64,000 bases of DNA from Pseudobdellovibrionaceae bacterium (GTDB lineage Bacteria > Bdellovibrionota > Bdellovibrionia > Bdellovibrionales > Bdellovibrionaceae). A program made the translations under genes and the position numbers. Location of the stretch: positions 248,001 through 312,000 of the forward strand of contig JAHBUS010000002.1 of NCBI GenBank assembly GCA_019637955.1, in the 5' to 3' direction. Within the stretch, counting starts at the first letter, position 1, and each line of letters begins with the position of its first letter. Below are positions 42,400 through 50,848 of this stretch, one piece after another. Below the pieces are notes generated by a model. The model was given only the letters and a program-made list of their open reading frames with translations. It had not been told where the DNA came from and made no database searches.

Positions 42400-43256
42400 T
42401 GATGAACTGGGTTGATTACGGAAGATTTCAAACTCAAAGCGAATGTGTCGTAAGCCTGCTCAAGTCGTGCGAGAAGCTCGCGCTGACGATGGGCGCACTC
42501 TTCATTTACGGCGAGGAGGGGTCGGGACGCCGCAGCCTCGCGCGTTGGGTTCACGATCACAGCCAAAGTCGTGGACGTTTCTTGGTTTGGTCGGCGCACG
42601 ATTTCGACGCCGCGGCTTTGCGTGAAGGCGACACCGTCCTGATCGAGAACATTCACGAGTTCGAGCCCGCGGATCTGATCAAGCTCAAGCGCCACCTCGA
42701 GGCTTCGGGGCTCGAGCGTTCGAGCCGCGTGCGCTTCGTGGTGACTTCGTCGCTGAGTCCCAATGACTGGATCGAAAGTTCATCGCTGGCACGTGAACTC
42801 GCCTACCGTCTCTGCGTCGTCACATTAAAAATGCCTTCGCTGCGTGACCGTCATCAAGACATCATCGGACTGGCGCACATGTTCCTGCGCGTGGCCTGCC
42901 TGGTGAACGGTCTTCCCGATAAGAAATTCTCGAACGAAGCCCTGGCTCTTTTGCAAACGCGCGAATGGAGCGGCAACGTGGCCGAACTCAACAACGTCGT
43001 CGAGCGCTCGGCACTCAAATCGGACTCGAGCACCGTGAATGAAACCGATCTGACCTTCTTGTCGCGGTCGCGCACGCAAGAAGAACTCAACGTGGGTCAG
43101 AGTGGCATCACGCTCTTCGAAATGGAAAAGAAACTGATCTTCCAAACTTTGGAAATGACCCGTCAGAACAAAACGCGCGCGGCGCAGATTTTGGGCATAA
43201 GCATTCGCACCCTGCGCAACAAACTCAACTCCTACCGTGAAGCGGAGGTCTCATGA
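42396..43256 (+). CDS. Degenerate sigma-54 enhancer-binding-like protein lacking GAFTGA
   Basis: This 286-residue protein is related to bacterial enhancer-binding proteins: AAA+ core plus a Fis-type helix-turn-helix (MTRQNKTRAAQILGISIRTLRNKLN). Walker A is damaged (GEEGSGRRS: Lys replaced by Arg45). Walker B reads VLIENIHE instead of DE. The whole GAFTGA segment between them is missing, and there is no receiver domain. The arginine-finger region ARELAYRLCV remains. It cannot be expected to activate sigma-54 and may instead bind DNA as a repressor or as a partner of a true activator. It overlaps the TPR gene and flgB by four bases each, so it is translated with them. Confidence 0.75.
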   Translation: MMMNWVDYGRFQTQSECVVSLLKSCEKLALTMGALFIYGEEGSGRRSLARWVHDHSQSRGRFLVWSAHDFDAAALREGDTVLIENIHEFEPADLIKLKRHLEASGLERSSRVRFVVTSSLSPNDWIESSSLARELAYRLCVVTLKMPSLRDRHQDIIGLAHMFLRVACLVNGLPDKKFSNEALALLQTREWSGNVAELNNVVERSALKSDSSTVNETDLTFLSRSRTQEELNVGQSGITLFEMEKKLIFQTLEMTRQNKTRAAQILGISIRTLRNKLNSYREAEVS

Positions 43257-43663
43257 GTATCTTGTTCGATAAAACGAGCCAGGCTTTAGGAACGGCGATG
43301 AACATGCGCCTCTTGAAGCACAACGTGGTGTCTTCGAACATCGCCAACGCGGAGACGCCCGGGTATCACGCCAAGAAGCTGGACTTTGAAGAGGCTTTGG
43401 CGCGCGCGGTGGATTTGGATGGCATGCGTTCGATGAACGCGACACATGGAGAGCACTTCGGCCTGGGCGGCGGCGGTGCCGGCAAAGTCGGTCCCGATAT
43501 TTACGACAATCCCGAAGGCCAAATCAGTAACGACGGCAACACCGTGGATCTCGAGCGTGAGATGTCTTCGCTTGCCGAGAATACGGTCATGTACCGAGCG
43601 GCCTTGCAGCTGATCAATAAAAAACTCGCGGCGCTTCGCTACGCCGTCACGGAAGGCCGGTAA
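43253..43663 (+). CDS. flgB: Flagellar basal-body rod protein FlgB
   Basis: FlgB forms the proximal rod. The 136-residue protein has the rod/hook family signature near the N-terminus, HNVVSSNIANAETPGYHAKKLDFEEAL, and a helical C-terminus (MSSLAENTVMYRAALQLINKKLAALRYAV) typical for FlgB. The ATG overlaps the previous stop (ATGA). flgC follows after four bases. Confidence 0.95.
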   Translation: MSILFDKTSQALGTAMNMRLLKHNVVSSNIANAETPGYHAKKLDFEEALARAVDLDGMRSMNATHGEHFGLGGGGAGKVGPDIYDNPEGQISNDGNTVDLEREMSSLAENTVMYRAALQLINKKLAALRYAVTEGR

Positions 43664-43667
43664 TTAG

Positions 43668-44111
43668 ATGGCTGATTTCATGAGTGGATTCCGAGTTTCA
43701 AGTTCGGGGATGACGGCGCAGCGGATGCGCATGAACACCATCTCGTCCAATATCGCCAATATCAACACGACCCGCACGCCCGAGGGCGGCCCCTACCGCC
43801 GCAAAGACATCGTGTTCGAGGCGATGCCCGATGCGCGAAATTTCGGCGAAATCCTGGGGGTGACCGACCCCAAGGCGAATGTCCAGCGCGTGCAAGTCAC
43901 GGACATCATTTCGGATACCAAGGCGCCCATGATGAAATATGAACCCGATCATCCGGACGCGAACGAAGAGGGCTACGTGGCTTATCCCAACATCAACCTG
44001 ATGGAGGAGATGACCAATATGATCCAGGCCACGCGGGCTTACGAGGCCAACGTCTCGTCCCTGCAGGCGGCCAAGGACATGGCGCTCTCGTCACTCGAGA
44101 TTGGGCGATAA
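43668..44111 (+). CDS. flgC: Flagellar basal-body rod protein FlgC
   Basis: FlgC is a 147-residue proximal rod protein. It has SSSGMTAQRMRMNTISSNIANINTTRTPEGGPYRRKDIVFEA at the N-terminus and YPNINLMEEMTNMIQATRAYEANVSSLQAAK at the C-terminus, both typical. It is the last gene before a gap of about 107 bases that holds two hairpins. Confidence 0.95.
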   Translation: MADFMSGFRVSSSGMTAQRMRMNTISSNIANINTTRTPEGGPYRRKDIVFEAMPDARNFGEILGVTDPKANVQRVQVTDIISDTKAPMMKYEPDHPDANEEGYVAYPNINLMEEMTNMIQATRAYEANVSSLQAAKDMALSSLEIGR

Positions 44112-44134
44112 AGGTTAGTGGTTTTTAAAAAATA

Positions 44135-44157
44135 AAGGCCGTCTTGAAACCGGCCTT
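44135..44157 (+). terminator. Hairpin after flgC
   Basis: Arms AAGGCCG and CGGCCTT with a nine-base loop lie 23 bases past the flgC stop. No long T-tract follows, so it may attenuate rather than stop transcription. Confidence 0.45.
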
Positions 44158-44172
44158 GAATGCGGATTTTAG

Positions 44173-44200
44173 AGCGAAACTCGAAAAGTTTCGCTACACT
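44173..44200 (+). promoter_or_regulatory. AGCGAAAC/GTTTCGCT inverted repeat ahead of fliE
   Basis: Arms of eight bases (44173-44180 and 44188-44195) enclose TCGAAAA. TACACT follows at once, a possible -10 box. A closely matching element lies ahead of flgE at 54243. It could be an operator, a promoter feature or an RNA hairpin. Confidence 0.5.
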
Positions 44201-44218
44201 AGAAGAAGAGGTTAAACC

Positions 44219-44569
44219 ATGGACGGTTTTACAGTTTCGAGAGCGAACCGGTTTTTAGAAACCGGCAGTCTCGACAACAAATCGATGAAGATCAACGGGG
44301 AGAGCTCGTCTCAAGTTGGGTCGCTCGGCTCCACGTCTCCCGCCTCTGGTAAAAGCTTCGCCGACACTCTTCAAGACGCCATCGGCAACGTCAATGAACT
44401 GCAAAAGACCGCGGACAAAGGGGCTCAAGATCTCGCCACCGGCCGCACCGACAATATCGCCGAAGTGATGCTCTCGTCTGAACGCGCCGACATCGCGCTC
44501 AAGTTGATGATGCAAGTACGCAATAAAATCATCGATGCGTACCAAGAAGTCATGAAGATGCAGGTTTGA
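44219..44569 (+). CDS. fliE: Flagellar hook-basal body protein FliE
   Basis: FliE joins the MS ring to the rod. The 116-residue protein ends in the conserved FliE helix: SFADTLQDAIGNVNELQKTADKGAQDLATG, then VMLSSERADIALKLMMQVRNKIIDAYQEVMKMQV. The N-terminal 45 residues are Ser-rich and variable, as is usual. It follows the inverted repeat and a GAAGAGG ribosome-binding site. Confidence 0.92.
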   Translation: MDGFTVSRANRFLETGSLDNKSMKINGESSSQVGSLGSTSPASGKSFADTLQDAIGNVNELQKTADKGAQDLATGRTDNIAEVMLSSERADIALKLMMQVRNKIIDAYQEVMKMQV

Positions 44570-44614
44570 TTTTTAAGAACATAGAGTTTTTGTTTTAGAA
44601 CCGAGGAGACGACC

Positions 44615-46264
44615 TTGAACAAGATTTTCGGAAACCTGATCGTGCAATTCCAGGAGTTTTTTAAGACCCTGGGGCCGACCAAGCGCCTGTCCATCGTGGC
44701 CGCGAGCATCATCGCGGTGGTGGCCCTGGTGGTGATCAGCTACATGATCAGCGGAAAGGACTACACGCCTCTCCTCACGAATGTTCCGAGCGATCAAGTT
44801 TCGACCATCGTGGCGAAGTTGAACGAGAAGAACATTCCCTTCCAGCTCCGCGATGACGGGAAGACCGTCGCCGTTCCCAAAGAACTCTTGCACAGCACGC
44901 AGATGAGTTTGATGTCGGAGCTCGGTTCCAGCAAACTGGGCAGCATTGGTCTTGAGATCTTCGACAAACAAGATTTCGGGAGCTCGAGCTACTCGCAGCG
45001 CGTGAACTATCAGCGCGCCTTGCAAGGCGAGCTCATGCGTTCGATCAACACCCTGGGCGCGGTGAAGCAGTCGAAAGTGATCCTCGCGCTTCCCAACAAG
45101 AAAACTTTCCTCGAAGAGGGCGGACAGGCCTCGGCGTCGATCGTGCTCGAGATGCACGCCGGTAAAACTCTCAGCCCCGATCAAGTTCGCGGCATTCAAT
45201 TTTTGGTGTCCTCTTCGGTTGAGGGCCTGGATCCCGAGCGCGTCACAGTGGTCGATGACCGCGGTAAGATGCTCTCCAAGGCCGGTAACGGCAACACGGC
45301 CGGCACCACCGAAATCATGGACCTGAAACGCAAAGTCGAGTCCGATTTCGAAGAGCGCATCGAAGCGATGCTCTCGAAAGTCGTCGGTCAGGCCAAAGTC
45401 ATCGCCCGCGTCGACGCGACTTTGAGCAATCGTTTAGTGTCGGCGGTCGAAGAGTCGATCGATCCGGACAAAACCGCGATCCGCAGCCAGCAGTCCGAAG
45501 AGGAGTCGCTCGACGGCGCGCGCACGAACCCCGCGGGCATCCCCGGTTCACGCTCGAACATCCCCGGCGCCGAAGATGCGGGCCAGGTGGGTTTCAAACA
45601 AGACGTCAAAAAAGAGATCAAAACCACGAACTACGAAGTTCCTAAAACCGTTCGCAACATCAAAGAGATGGCGGGCGGCCTTGAGCGCCTCAGCGTCGCG
45701 GTGATCGTCGATGGCGTGCAAACCACGCTCACCAAAGACGACGGGACGGTCGAGAGCAAGTGGAACCCCCGCAGTGCCGAAGAAATCCAAAAGTACGAAT
45801 CTCTGGTCAAGAGCGCCATCGGTTTCAAAGCCGATCGCGGCGACTCGGTCAAAATTGAGAACATCCAGTTCATCGCCGAAGACTTCACCGAATCCGAAAA
45901 GCTGCTGACCACGCTCGAGCGCAAGAAGCTCATGCACGCTCTGTTCAAATGGGCGCTCTTGGGATTCAGCTTGGCATTGTTCTTCTTTATCGTGATCCGA
46001 CCTTTCATGCAGTGGATCACCGATTCGTTCCAAGACTCGGTGGAGGACATGCTTCCGCGCACGATCGAAGAGCTTGAAGAGCTTCACTCGGTCGACAGCA
46101 CACTGCCGGGCATGAGTTCCGCCCTGCCGGTGCTTGAAGAGGCGATCGATCCCGACAAAGCCGAGAGCGAGCTGCTGAAAGACCGCATCATCTCGATTAT
46201 GGAAACCGACGAAGAGAAAGCCTCGAATGCCTTCGGCATGTGGCTCGTGAGAAAGGACATGTAA
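44615..46264 (+). CDS. fliF: Flagellar MS-ring protein FliF
   Basis: FliF builds the MS ring in the inner membrane. The 549-residue protein has an N-terminal membrane helix (RLSIVAASIIAVVALVVISYMI), periplasmic ring-building domains (YTPLLTNVPSDQVSTIVAKLNE, SARVTVV-type GLDPERVTVVDDRG) and a second membrane helix near residue 455 (LLGFSLALFFFIVIRPF). The acidic cytoplasmic tail binds FliG. The TTG start follows GAGGAG by six bases. It ends three bases before fliG. Confidence 0.95.
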   Translation: MNKIFGNLIVQFQEFFKTLGPTKRLSIVAASIIAVVALVVISYMISGKDYTPLLTNVPSDQVSTIVAKLNEKNIPFQLRDDGKTVAVPKELLHSTQMSLMSELGSSKLGSIGLEIFDKQDFGSSSYSQRVNYQRALQGELMRSINTLGAVKQSKVILALPNKKTFLEEGGQASASIVLEMHAGKTLSPDQVRGIQFLVSSSVEGLDPERVTVVDDRGKMLSKAGNGNTAGTTEIMDLKRKVESDFEERIEAMLSKVVGQAKVIARVDATLSNRLVSAVEESIDPDKTAIRSQQSEEESLDGARTNPAGIPGSRSNIPGAEDAGQVGFKQDVKKEIKTTNYEVPKTVRNIKEMAGGLERLSVAVIVDGVQTTLTKDDGTVESKWNPRSAEEIQKYESLVKSAIGFKADRGDSVKIENIQFIAEDFTESEKLLTTLERKKLMHALFKWALLGFSLALFFFIVIRPFMQWITDSFQDSVEDMLPRTIEELEELHSVDSTLPGMSSALPVLEEAIDPDKAESELLKDRIISIMETDEEKASNAFGMWLVRKDM

Positions 46265-46267
46265 GCG

Positions 46268-47302
46268 ATGAAGCTCGTCAAACCCGAAAATTTAGAATAT
46301 GAGAGCCTGCGCGGTTTTGAAAAAGCCGCGATCCTCGTGAATTACCTGGGTCCCGATGCGATTCGCGTTCTGTTCAAAGGCCTTGATGACGGTGATATTC
46401 GTAAACTTTTGAATTCGATGCCCAAGTACCGCGTCGTTCCCGTCCACGTGACCAAAAAGGTTCTCGAAGAGTTCTACGAGCTGATTTCGGAGACCGAGGA
46501 TTACATCTTCTCGGAACGTTCGGGCAATAAAGATTCGATCGTGCAAGCTCTCGGTGAAGACCGGGCGCGCGCGATTCTGGGCGGTTTGAACGTCGTTTCC
46601 GGCGGCGGCCGCACGCTCGAGTCGCTTGAGCTGGTCGACGCCAAGTCGCTGTCGACCTTCTTGGTGAACGAGCACCCGCAGACGGTGGCCGTCATCTTGG
46701 CGCACCTCGAGCCCGAGAAAAAAGGCGAGGTTCTCAAGCGCCTGCCTGAGACGTTACAAGCCGAAGTCGTTTTGCGTATGGCCAACTTGGACCACGTCGC
46801 TCCGGAGCTGATCGCGGAGATCGACCAGGTTCTGAAGAAAGAGCTCTCGTCGATGTCGTCGGTCGAACAAACCGCGCTCGGCGGCGTTCAGCCCGTGGCC
46901 GAGATGCTCAACGTCATGGACAAGAACACCGAAACTTCGATCATGTCGCGTCTCGAAGAGAAGGATCCGCTCCTCGCCGAGGAGATCCGCAAGCTCATGT
47001 TCGTCTTCGAGGACATCACCAAGATCGACGACCGCGGGATTCAAGTTCTGCTCAAAGAGGTTCCGAACGACAAACTCCTCCTGGCCCTCAAAACGGCCAA
47101 CGACGAGATCAAGAACAAATTCTTCAAGAATCTGTCTCAGCGCGCGGCCGAAATGCTCCGCGAGGACCTCAACAACATGGGACCTTCACGTCTGTCCGAC
47201 GTCGAAGGCGCTCAGCAAGAGATCGTCAATGCGGCTCGCCGCCTAGAGGCAGAAGGAAAGATCCTGATCGCACGTGGTGGCTCGGAGGATGCGCTTGTCT
47301 AA
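46268..47302 (+). CDS. fliG: Flagellar motor switch protein FliG
   Basis: FliG is the C-ring rotor protein that receives torque and sets rotation direction. The 344-residue protein has the N-terminal FliF-binding domain (RGFEKAAILVNYLG), the EHPQ motif of the middle domain (NEHPQTVAVILAHL) and the C-terminal charged torque helix (FEDITKIDDRGIQVLLKEV). Family length is about 330-345. Its end overlaps fliH by eight bases. Confidence 0.95.
   Translation: MKLVKPENLEYESLRGFEKAAILVNYLGPDAIRVLFKGLDDGDIRKLLNSMPKYRVVPVHVTKKVLEEFYELISETEDYIFSERSGNKDSIVQALGEDRARAILGGLNVVSGGGRTLESLELVDAKSLSTFLVNEHPQTVAVILAHLEPEKKGEVLKRLPETLQAEVVLRMANLDHVAPELIAEIDQVLKKELSSMSSVEQTALGGVQPVAEMLNVMDKNTETSIMSRLEEKDPLLAEEIRKLMFVFEDITKIDDRGIQVLLKEVPNDKLLLALKTANDEIKNKFFKNLSQRAAEMLREDLNNMGPSRLSDVEGAQQEIVNAARRLEAEGKILIARGGSEDALV
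47284..47288 (+). promoter_or_regulatory. Ribosome-binding site deciding the fliH start
   Basis: GGAGG ends six bases before the TTG at 47295. It abuts the ATG at 47289, which is therefore unlikely to be used. Confidence 0.6.
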
Positions 47303-48065
47303 GCTTATCGATTCTCAGGCGGCGAAAAAAGGCGTTCTGGAATTCAATCCCCCCAAGATCACTTTGGGGGTTCCGGACTCGGCTCTGCAGTCTTATGAGC
47401 GCAACCGCGCCAAGGGCTCTGACTTTCGCATGAGTGAAGCGGTCCGTGTGAACACGGGCCTCGACAAGATCGAATCGGCCCACACCGAAGAAGAGATCGA
47501 GCGCCGCACGCTCGAGAAAATCAAAGAAATCCAAGAGGGCGCCTATCAAGAGGCGTATCAACTGGGTCTCGATGACGGGCGAAAAGAAGCGTTCACGCAA
47601 ACCACGCAGCTGATCGACAATAAAATCGCGGGTCTTCAGGCCCTCTGCGATTCGCTCACCAGCCTGAAAACCGAGCTGCTGGCGCAAAACGAACGGCACC
47701 TGATCGAACTCGCGTTTCACATGGCCAAGCGTTTGGCCGCGCACGAAGTGTCGGTCAACCCGGAAGCGACGGTCGAAATCGTCCGCCAAGCCGTGGGCAT
47801 GGCGCAGTCCGAAGAGAACATCACGGTGCAAGTCGCTCCCGACCACTTGCAGTTCCTCGAAACTTTAAAGCAAGAGACGGGACGCGAGTTCGACTTCATG
47901 AAAAAAATCAAATTCGAGCCCAATGAGCAGCTCGCTGGTGGGGGCTGCATCGTCATTTCGAACTACGGTGAAGTCGACTCTCGCTTGGAAGAACGCTTTA
48001 AGCAATTGTGGACAAGTCTTGAAGAGACTCTGCCGCGATTGAAACAAAAAGTGAGCGCAGCTTAA
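47295..48065 (+). CDS. fliH: Flagellar export ATPase regulator FliH
   Basis: FliH binds and restrains the export ATPase FliI and links it to the C-ring. The 256-residue protein has a Glu-rich helical middle (EEEIERRTLEKIKEIQEGAYQEAYQLGLDDGRKEAF) with the FliH-like GxxxG-type spacing, and the C-terminal FliH/HrpE-type domain (LIELAFHMAKRLAAHEVSVNPE, GGGCIVISNYGEVDSRLEERF). TTG at 47295 is preferred over the ATG six bases earlier on ribosome-binding-site spacing. Its stop overlaps the fliI ATG (TAATG). Confidence 0.88.
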   Translation: MSKLIDSQAAKKGVLEFNPPKITLGVPDSALQSYERNRAKGSDFRMSEAVRVNTGLDKIESAHTEEEIERRTLEKIKEIQEGAYQEAYQLGLDDGRKEAFTQTTQLIDNKIAGLQALCDSLTSLKTELLAQNERHLIELAFHMAKRLAAHEVSVNPEATVEIVRQAVGMAQSEENITVQVAPDHLQFLETLKQETGREFDFMKKIKFEPNEQLAGGGCIVISNYGEVDSRLEERFKQLWTSLEETLPRLKQKVSAA

Positions 48066-49420
48066 TGTCGGACGTGACTCCGCTGAACGCCCATTCTGAG
48101 CCCAGCATCGACTTCGACAAGTACCATGACTTGATCGCCGGCTTGCACTTGACCCGCGATAGCGGCCGCGTGACCGAAGTGACGGGTCTTCTGATCAAGG
48201 GCACGCTGCCGGGCGCATCGCTCGGATCGGTCTGCGAAATCATTCCCAACGGCAGCGAGAAATCGTTCTTGGCCGAAGTCATCGGTTTTAAAGACCAGAG
48301 CGTCTTAATGATGCCTCTCTCCGAAATGCGCGGCGTGAGCCTCGGGTCGCGGATCAATCTGGCCAAACAATCGGCGACGGTCAAAGTCGGCGCGCAGCTT
48401 CTGGGCCGCGTGGTCGATGGCCTCGGACGTCCGCTCGATGGCCGCGGTGAGATCGAAACCAGTCGCGAAATCGCCCTGTACTCAGAAGTCCGTAACCCTT
48501 TGGATCGTAAACCCATCCGTCAGCCGCTGGATCTCGGGATCCGCGCGATCAATTCGCTCACGACCGTCGGTCAAGGGCAACGGGTCGCGATCATGGCCGG
48601 TTCCGGAGTGGGAAAATCCGTGCTCCTGGGCATGATGGCCCGCAACACCAAAGCCGATGTTAACGTGATCGCCCTCATCGGCGAGCGGGGCCGCGAGGTG
48701 CGCGAGTTTATCGAGAACGACTTGGGCGCCGAGGGCATGAAGCGTTCGGTGGTCGTGTGCGTGACGTCGGACCAATCTCCCTTGATTCGGATGCGCGGCG
48801 CTTTCGTGGCGACCGCCATCGCCGAGTTTTTTTCGTCGATGGGAAAAAGCGTGCTGTTGATGATGGACTCGGTCACCCGGTTCTCGATGGCCCAGCGTGA
48901 GATCGGCCTCTCGGCCGGTGAGCCCCCGGCCACCAAGGGTTACACGCCGAGCGTGTTCTCGACGCTGCCGCGACTCTTGGAGCGTGCGGGTGCATTTGAA
49001 AAAGAGGGCAGCATCACGGGCTTGTACACGGTTCTCGTCGAAGGCGATGACATGGATGATCCGATCGCGGATGCCGTGCGTTCGATCGTCGATGGCCACA
49101 TCGTTTTGTCACGAAAGTTAGCGCACAAAGCGCATTACCCGGCGATCGACGTGCTGGCCTCCGCCAGCCGGGTCATGAAGGCCGTCTCCACGCCCGAACA
49201 GACGAAGCTCGCACAGAAAATGCGCGAACTCATGGCGACCTACCGCGAAGCCGAGGATCTCATCAACATCGGCGCCTACAAGCCAGGATCGAATCCCAAG
49301 ATCGACAAGGCCGTAAAAGTGATCGACGACATTAACGAGTTTCTCAAGCAGCGGGTCGACGATCCCACGGATCTGGGGCAGACGATCCGGCGCATGCAAT
49401 CCATTTTGATGAACGTTTAA
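48065..49420 (+). CDS. fliI: Flagellum-specific export ATPase FliI
   Basis: FliI is the ATPase of the flagellar type III export apparatus. The 451-residue protein has Walker A AGSGVGKSVLLG, Walker B VLLMMDSVTRFSMA and the flagellar/type III signature PATKGYTPSVFSTLPRLLERAG. It resembles the F1 beta subunit, as expected. The TAATG junction couples it to fliH, and fliJ starts 29 bases later. Confidence 0.95.
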   Translation: MSDVTPLNAHSEPSIDFDKYHDLIAGLHLTRDSGRVTEVTGLLIKGTLPGASLGSVCEIIPNGSEKSFLAEVIGFKDQSVLMMPLSEMRGVSLGSRINLAKQSATVKVGAQLLGRVVDGLGRPLDGRGEIETSREIALYSEVRNPLDRKPIRQPLDLGIRAINSLTTVGQGQRVAIMAGSGVGKSVLLGMMARNTKADVNVIALIGERGREVREFIENDLGAEGMKRSVVVCVTSDQSPLIRMRGAFVATAIAEFFSSMGKSVLLMMDSVTRFSMAQREIGLSAGEPPATKGYTPSVFSTLPRLLERAGAFEKEGSITGLYTVLVEGDDMDDPIADAVRSIVDGHIVLSRKLAHKAHYPAIDVLASASRVMKAVSTPEQTKLAQKMRELMATYREAEDLINIGAYKPGSNPKIDKAVKVIDDINEFLKQRVDDPTDLGQTIRRMQSILMNV

Positions 49421-49449
49421 AAATGCTGACGCAAAGGATCTGAACCAGG

Positions 49450-49917
49450 ATGGCGAAGTTCCGCTTTGGGCTCGAAAAAGTTCTCGGTTACCGCAAGACG
49501 CTCGAAGAGCTCGCGCAGCGAGATTTTTCGGAAGCGCAGGCCTACCTCAATTCCGAAATCGACGTGCTCGACAAGATGAAGCAGGTCCGATTGGAGGCCT
49601 TTGAAAACCGCTACCAGCGCCAAGTCCAGGGCGGTGCCACCTCCGAGGCCTTGAGCCAGGTGCACGACTTCCTGAAAGGCCAGGATCTTAGGATCAAGAT
49701 CCAGAGTAAAAAAATCCAAGACATCGAGAAACAAGTCGAGGAACTCAGATCTATTTTGCGGGCCAAGGCGGTTGATACTAAAATCATGGAAGGGCTCAAA
49801 GAGCGGAAACGGGATGAGTTCCGCGTTGAGCAGAAGAAGCGCGAGCAAAAACAGCTCGACGATATCGCAACGACACGATTCAGAAGCAAGGATGCTGATG
49901 AAGAAAACGGGTTATGA
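49450..49917 (+). CDS. fliJ: Flagellar export chaperone FliJ
   Basis: FliJ is a coiled-coil stalk in the export ATPase. The 155-residue protein starts with FRFGLEKVLGYRKTLEELAQRDFSEAQ and is helical with heptad-like charge throughout, typical for the family. Its 3' end overlaps the MotE-like gene by 20 bases. Confidence 0.85.
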   Translation: MAKFRFGLEKVLGYRKTLEELAQRDFSEAQAYLNSEIDVLDKMKQVRLEAFENRYQRQVQGGATSEALSQVHDFLKGQDLRIKIQSKKIQDIEKQVEELRSILRAKAVDTKIMEGLKERKRDEFRVEQKKREQKQLDDIATTRFRSKDADEENGL

Positions 49918-50752
49918 TCAGTTCTTTCAAAAAGCGCGTCAAAACACGGGCCTCGAGTCCTTGAAGGCGTCGGCGCAAGTCAAACCGCGAGCGCAAGCAT
50001 CGAAGCCCCGTTTTCAAGTGTCGGATCACCAAGATCCGCTCATGGCCTTGCCCAAGGCGCCCAAAGCCACCGCGCAAGAGCTGCGCACGCGTCTGCAAGC
50101 CAACAATCGACGATCTAAAAAGAACAAGGGCATTCCGTGGAAGCTCGTTGGCATTTCTTTTCTCGGCCTGGTGCTGACCGCGACGGGTTACGTTGAGCAC
50201 GAGCGCATCGAAAATTTCTTGAAGCGCGTCGAAGTCGGTTTCGTCAGTCAATCGTTCGCCGAAGAAGCTCCGGCGAAACCCACCGGCACCGAAGTCGCCA
50301 AAGCCGAAGCCCCCGCCGAAAAAGCGGCTGAGGCACCGAAAAAGAAGGACTTCACCGATGAAGAGCTCAATCATTTCGCCAAGCTCAACGAGCGAAAGCG
50401 CGAACTCGATGCCCGCGAAGAGGAGCTCAGCCGCCTCGAAGCCGAATTGACCGCCCAAAAAGCTGAACTCGAAAAGCGAATGTCGGGCCTCGAAACCACC
50501 CGCCGCGAAATCTCGAGCGTTCTCGAAGACCGCGTCAAAGCCGACGACAAAAAAGTCGAAACGCTCGTTCAAATGTACTCGAACATGAAGCCGCAACAAG
50601 CCGCCAAAGTCTTTGAAGAGATGGACGAAGACCTCGCGGTCGAAATCATCGGCCGAATGAAAAAGAAAAACGCCGCCGAAATCATGAACATCATCAAGCC
50701 CGACAAGGCCAAGGTGTTCGCCGAAAAATTCGCCGGCTACAAAAGAGATTAA
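49898..50752 (+). CDS. MotE-like flagellar protein (membrane helix, coiled coil, MgtE-N-like domain)
   Basis: This 284-residue protein has one membrane helix (KLVGISFLGLVLTATGYV, about residue 85), an Ala/Pro/Lys linker, a coiled coil (ELDAREEELSRLEAELTAQKAELEKRM) and a C-terminal MgtE-N-type domain (MKPQQAAKVFEEMDEDLAVEIIGRMKKKNAAEIMNIIKPD). This is the layout of MotE, a periplasmic chaperone-like partner of the motor found in several bacteria. The ATG at 49898 is six bases after AAGG; an ATG at 49892 is possible. Confidence 0.78.
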   Translation: MKKTGYDQFFQKARQNTGLESLKASAQVKPRAQASKPRFQVSDHQDPLMALPKAPKATAQELRTRLQANNRRSKKNKGIPWKLVGISFLGLVLTATGYVEHERIENFLKRVEVGFVSQSFAEEAPAKPTGTEVAKAEAPAEKAAEAPKKKDFTDEELNHFAKLNERKRELDAREEELSRLEAELTAQKAELEKRMSGLETTRREISSVLEDRVKADDKKVETLVQMYSNMKPQQAAKVFEEMDEDLAVEIIGRMKKKNAAEIMNIIKPDKAKVFAEKFAGYKRD

Positions 50753-50788
50753 AGAAAAGCGACACGACGTCGCAGTTGCAGTCAAGGT

Positions 50789-50803
50789 CGCCCCAAAGGG
50801 GCG
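50789..50803 (+). other. Short hairpin ahead of fliK
   Basis: Arms CGCCCC and GGGGCG with loop AAA lie 45 bases before the fliK start. The arms match the leader hairpin at 39575-39589. Confidence 0.35.
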
Positions 50804-50848
50804 CAAAACAAATAGAGCCCAAGAAGGGCACGAAAGGAGAAAAGTACT

